Below are positions 13,743-14,832 of a stretch of DNA of 14,832 nt, in pieces. Made by a program: the position numbers and the translations under genes. Under the pieces are notes generated by a model. It ran no database searches. It was given only the letters and a program-made list of their open reading frames with translations, and had not been told where the DNA came from. Each line of letters begins with the position of its first letter. Position 1 is the first letter of the stretch. Origin of the DNA: JAWLDB01 sp041686915 (GTDB lineage Bacteria; Bacillota; UBA994; UBA5500); contig JAWLDB010000050.1 in NCBI GenBank assembly GCA_041686915.1, forward strand, positions 1-14,832. The letters are read 5' to 3'.

Positions 13743-13803
13743 ACAACGCATGTCATGGAAAACATAGGTTTCACCAGTGAGCAAAACGTTGCGAGGTGAA
13801 TTT

Positions 13804-14649
13804 ATGGTCACAAGTTGCGATTGGCAGCAGTACAAGCTGATAACTCCAGAAGGCCAACGAAGAGTAACCTACGTATTCTCTCAGCAAGGCAAACAGTCAC
13901 TCTCGGAGGCTGGAAAACAAATGACGACCATCTTCTCGACAAATGCGTCCCGATTGGAGTTCATTTCTGTGCAAGAAGCTCTGCAGGCGCAACACGAAGC
14001 CTTGGAAGAAGCACCTGAGGATTTGACAGTTCAGTTCCTGCGCTGTGAGCCGGAACTTCTCACAGCGATCACATCATTACCTCCGCCCCTGGATGAGAGC
14101 AACCTGGTACCGTTAGCGGTAGTTGCTGTACCGTATGCTGTTTACTACTTTGCTAACTGGGAAGAGGGCGGTGCTGATCCACTGATAGCAGTTCCGATCA
14201 GCCTGTTTTCGGGACAGCACTCCCCGAAACTTGTGGCGCTGATGAAGGAGTTTCCGCTGGAAACCGAGGGTCTGGATACGATTGTCGAAGCAAACTTCAC
14301 TTTAGCTTCAGGCTTTGATAAGGCAGCGAATGCGCTGGCAGCAGTGCTGTCTGAAGATGAGCTGGGAGATACCAGTATGATCTGGTGTGATATGGCGGTC
14401 CAGCATGAGCGCCATAGACGTCTTTATAACGACGAGAGCAAGAGTTTTGAAGTCGAACGTCTCTACCGTGAAGAAGAGCGTAGCCAGGTAATCGGTATCA
14501 GGCCAATTGAGTTCATCAATGCAGCGCTAGTGTTGGTGCCGACGTTAATCATGCAATTAAAGGAACCTGTTGACGGCTGCTTGTACGGAATCATCGATGG
14601 TGTGGCAGGCAACGCCTACCTAAGCAAGCGGTCAATGCTGCCTGAGTAA
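13804..14649 (+). CDS. Protein of unknown function, 281 residues
   Basis: I do not recognise this protein. It is soluble, acidic and without signal peptide. The N-terminal part (1-90) has alternating strands and a helical stretch rich in Glu and Gln (SVQEALQAQHEALEEAPEDL). A hydrophobic segment LVPLAVVAVPYAVYYFANWE (101-120) could be a buried strand pair or one membrane-associated piece. A second hydrophobic stretch is FINAALVLVPTLIM (237-250). HERHRR (201-206) and ERLYREEERSQVIG are strongly charged. I chose ATG 13804 because GAGGTGA (13793-13799) precedes it. A GTG at 13777 lacks such a site. The gene stands alone between two terminators, with an operator-like palindrome upstream. Confidence 0.7.
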   Translation: MVTSCDWQQYKLITPEGQRRVTYVFSQQGKQSLSEAGKQMTTIFSTNASRLEFISVQEALQAQHEALEEAPEDLTVQFLRCEPELLTAITSLPPPLDESNLVPLAVVAVPYAVYYFANWEEGGADPLIAVPISLFSGQHSPKLVALMKEFPLETEGLDTIVEANFTLASGFDKAANALAAVLSEDELGDTSMIWCDMAVQHERHRRLYNDESKSFEVERLYREEERSQVIGIRPIEFINAALVLVPTLIMQLKEPVDGCLYGIIDGVAGNAYLSKRSMLPE

Positions 14650-14658
14650 CCTGCAAGC

Positions 14659-14686
14659 AAAAGCCTGGGCGACAGCCCAGGCTTTT
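14659..14686. terminator. Bidirectional terminator between convergent genes
   Basis: AAAAGCCTGGGC (14659-14670) pairs perfectly over 12 bases with GCCCAGGCTTTT (14675-14686) around a GACA loop. T-runs appear on both strands, so it can end the unknown + strand gene and the - strand gene that stops at 14693. Confidence 0.9.
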
Positions 14687-14692
14687 CTGCAA

Positions 14693-14832
14693 TTATCCTT
14701 GACGTTGCGGCCGCAGTTTCTCAAGCAAGGTAGTTACCTCGTCGAAGAAACCGCTGATTGGTTCACCGCGCGCGATGCGTGAGGCCAAGTCTCTGATCCT
14801 CACAACCAGGTCAGGGTCTGCAGTAACCCAGA
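14693..14832 (-). CDS. C-terminal end of a convergent gene, cut by the window edge
   Basis: The - strand is open from the window edge to a TAA at 14693-14695. The last 45 residues begin WVTADPDLVVRIRDLASR and end in KLRPQRQG, a helical, charged C-terminus. The stop lies seven bases from the shared terminator, as expected for a real gene end, and codon use resembles the neighbours. The family cannot be named from this piece. Confidence 0.6.
   Translation of the reverse strand, partial: WVTADPDLVVRIRDLASRIARGEPISGFFDEVTTLLEKLRPQRQG

Noticed and set aside
13777..13803. GTG start at 13777 for the last + strand gene
   Set aside because: No ribosome site precedes it, while GAGGTGA stands directly before the in-frame ATG at 13804.

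Overview
The window looks like a chromosomal segment of a Gram-positive, endospore-forming anaerobe of the Clostridia / Peptococcaceae type (Bacillota). The reasons are a SigH-like sporulation sigma factor, strong Shine-Dalgarno (SD) sequences of the AGGAGG type before most genes, frequent TTG/GTG starts, a Ku plus split-LigD repair operon, and the ndk-cheR gene order known from Bacillus. Base composition looks close to balanced. No species can be named from the sequence alone.

Layout. Positions 1-1801 hold the 3' part of ndk, then cheR and a GNAT acetyltransferase, all on the + strand. Positions 1978-2771 hold a bidirectional terminator and a seven-gene tRNA operon on the - strand (Pro, Glu, Thr, Tyr, Gln, Lys, Leu in transcription order, all with encoded CCA), driven by a near-consensus promoter at 2787-2815. 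Positions 2816-3096 are a divergent control region with a 22-bp palindrome made of two Spo0A-box-like half-sites and a TTGACA/TATGAT promoter. This region leads into a + strand cluster of a sigH-like gene, a 66-aa zinc-ribbon protein and a conserved protein of unknown function. An 11-bp hairpin at 4801-4842 separates this cluster from the DNA end-joining operon (ku, LigD-type ligase domain, LigD-type polymerase domain), which runs on without a visible terminator into a YtcJ-like amidohydrolase. After a terminator at 9184-9208 and a leader with several mutually exclusive pairings come mtnA (methylthioribose-1-phosphate isomerase), a cytoplasmic GH2 glycosidase and a DUF4438-type protein, closed by a terminator at 13582-13606. 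The window ends with an unrecognised 281-aa protein preceded by an imperfect 24-bp palindrome, a shared bidirectional terminator, and the C-terminal end of a convergent - strand gene.

How the genes fit together. Ku and the two LigD parts form a minimal bacterial non-homologous end-joining set: end binding, end filling by the polymerase domain, and sealing by the ligase domain. No phosphoesterase domain is seen. MtnA belongs to methionine salvage from methylthioadenosine. The most interesting signals are regulatory: the Spo0A-box-like palindrome before sigH, the Ku ribosome-binding site buried in the 3' arm of a terminator-like hairpin, the possible RNA switch before mtnA, and the operator-like palindrome before the last + strand gene. 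I saw no CRISPR array, insertion sequence or prophage gene.
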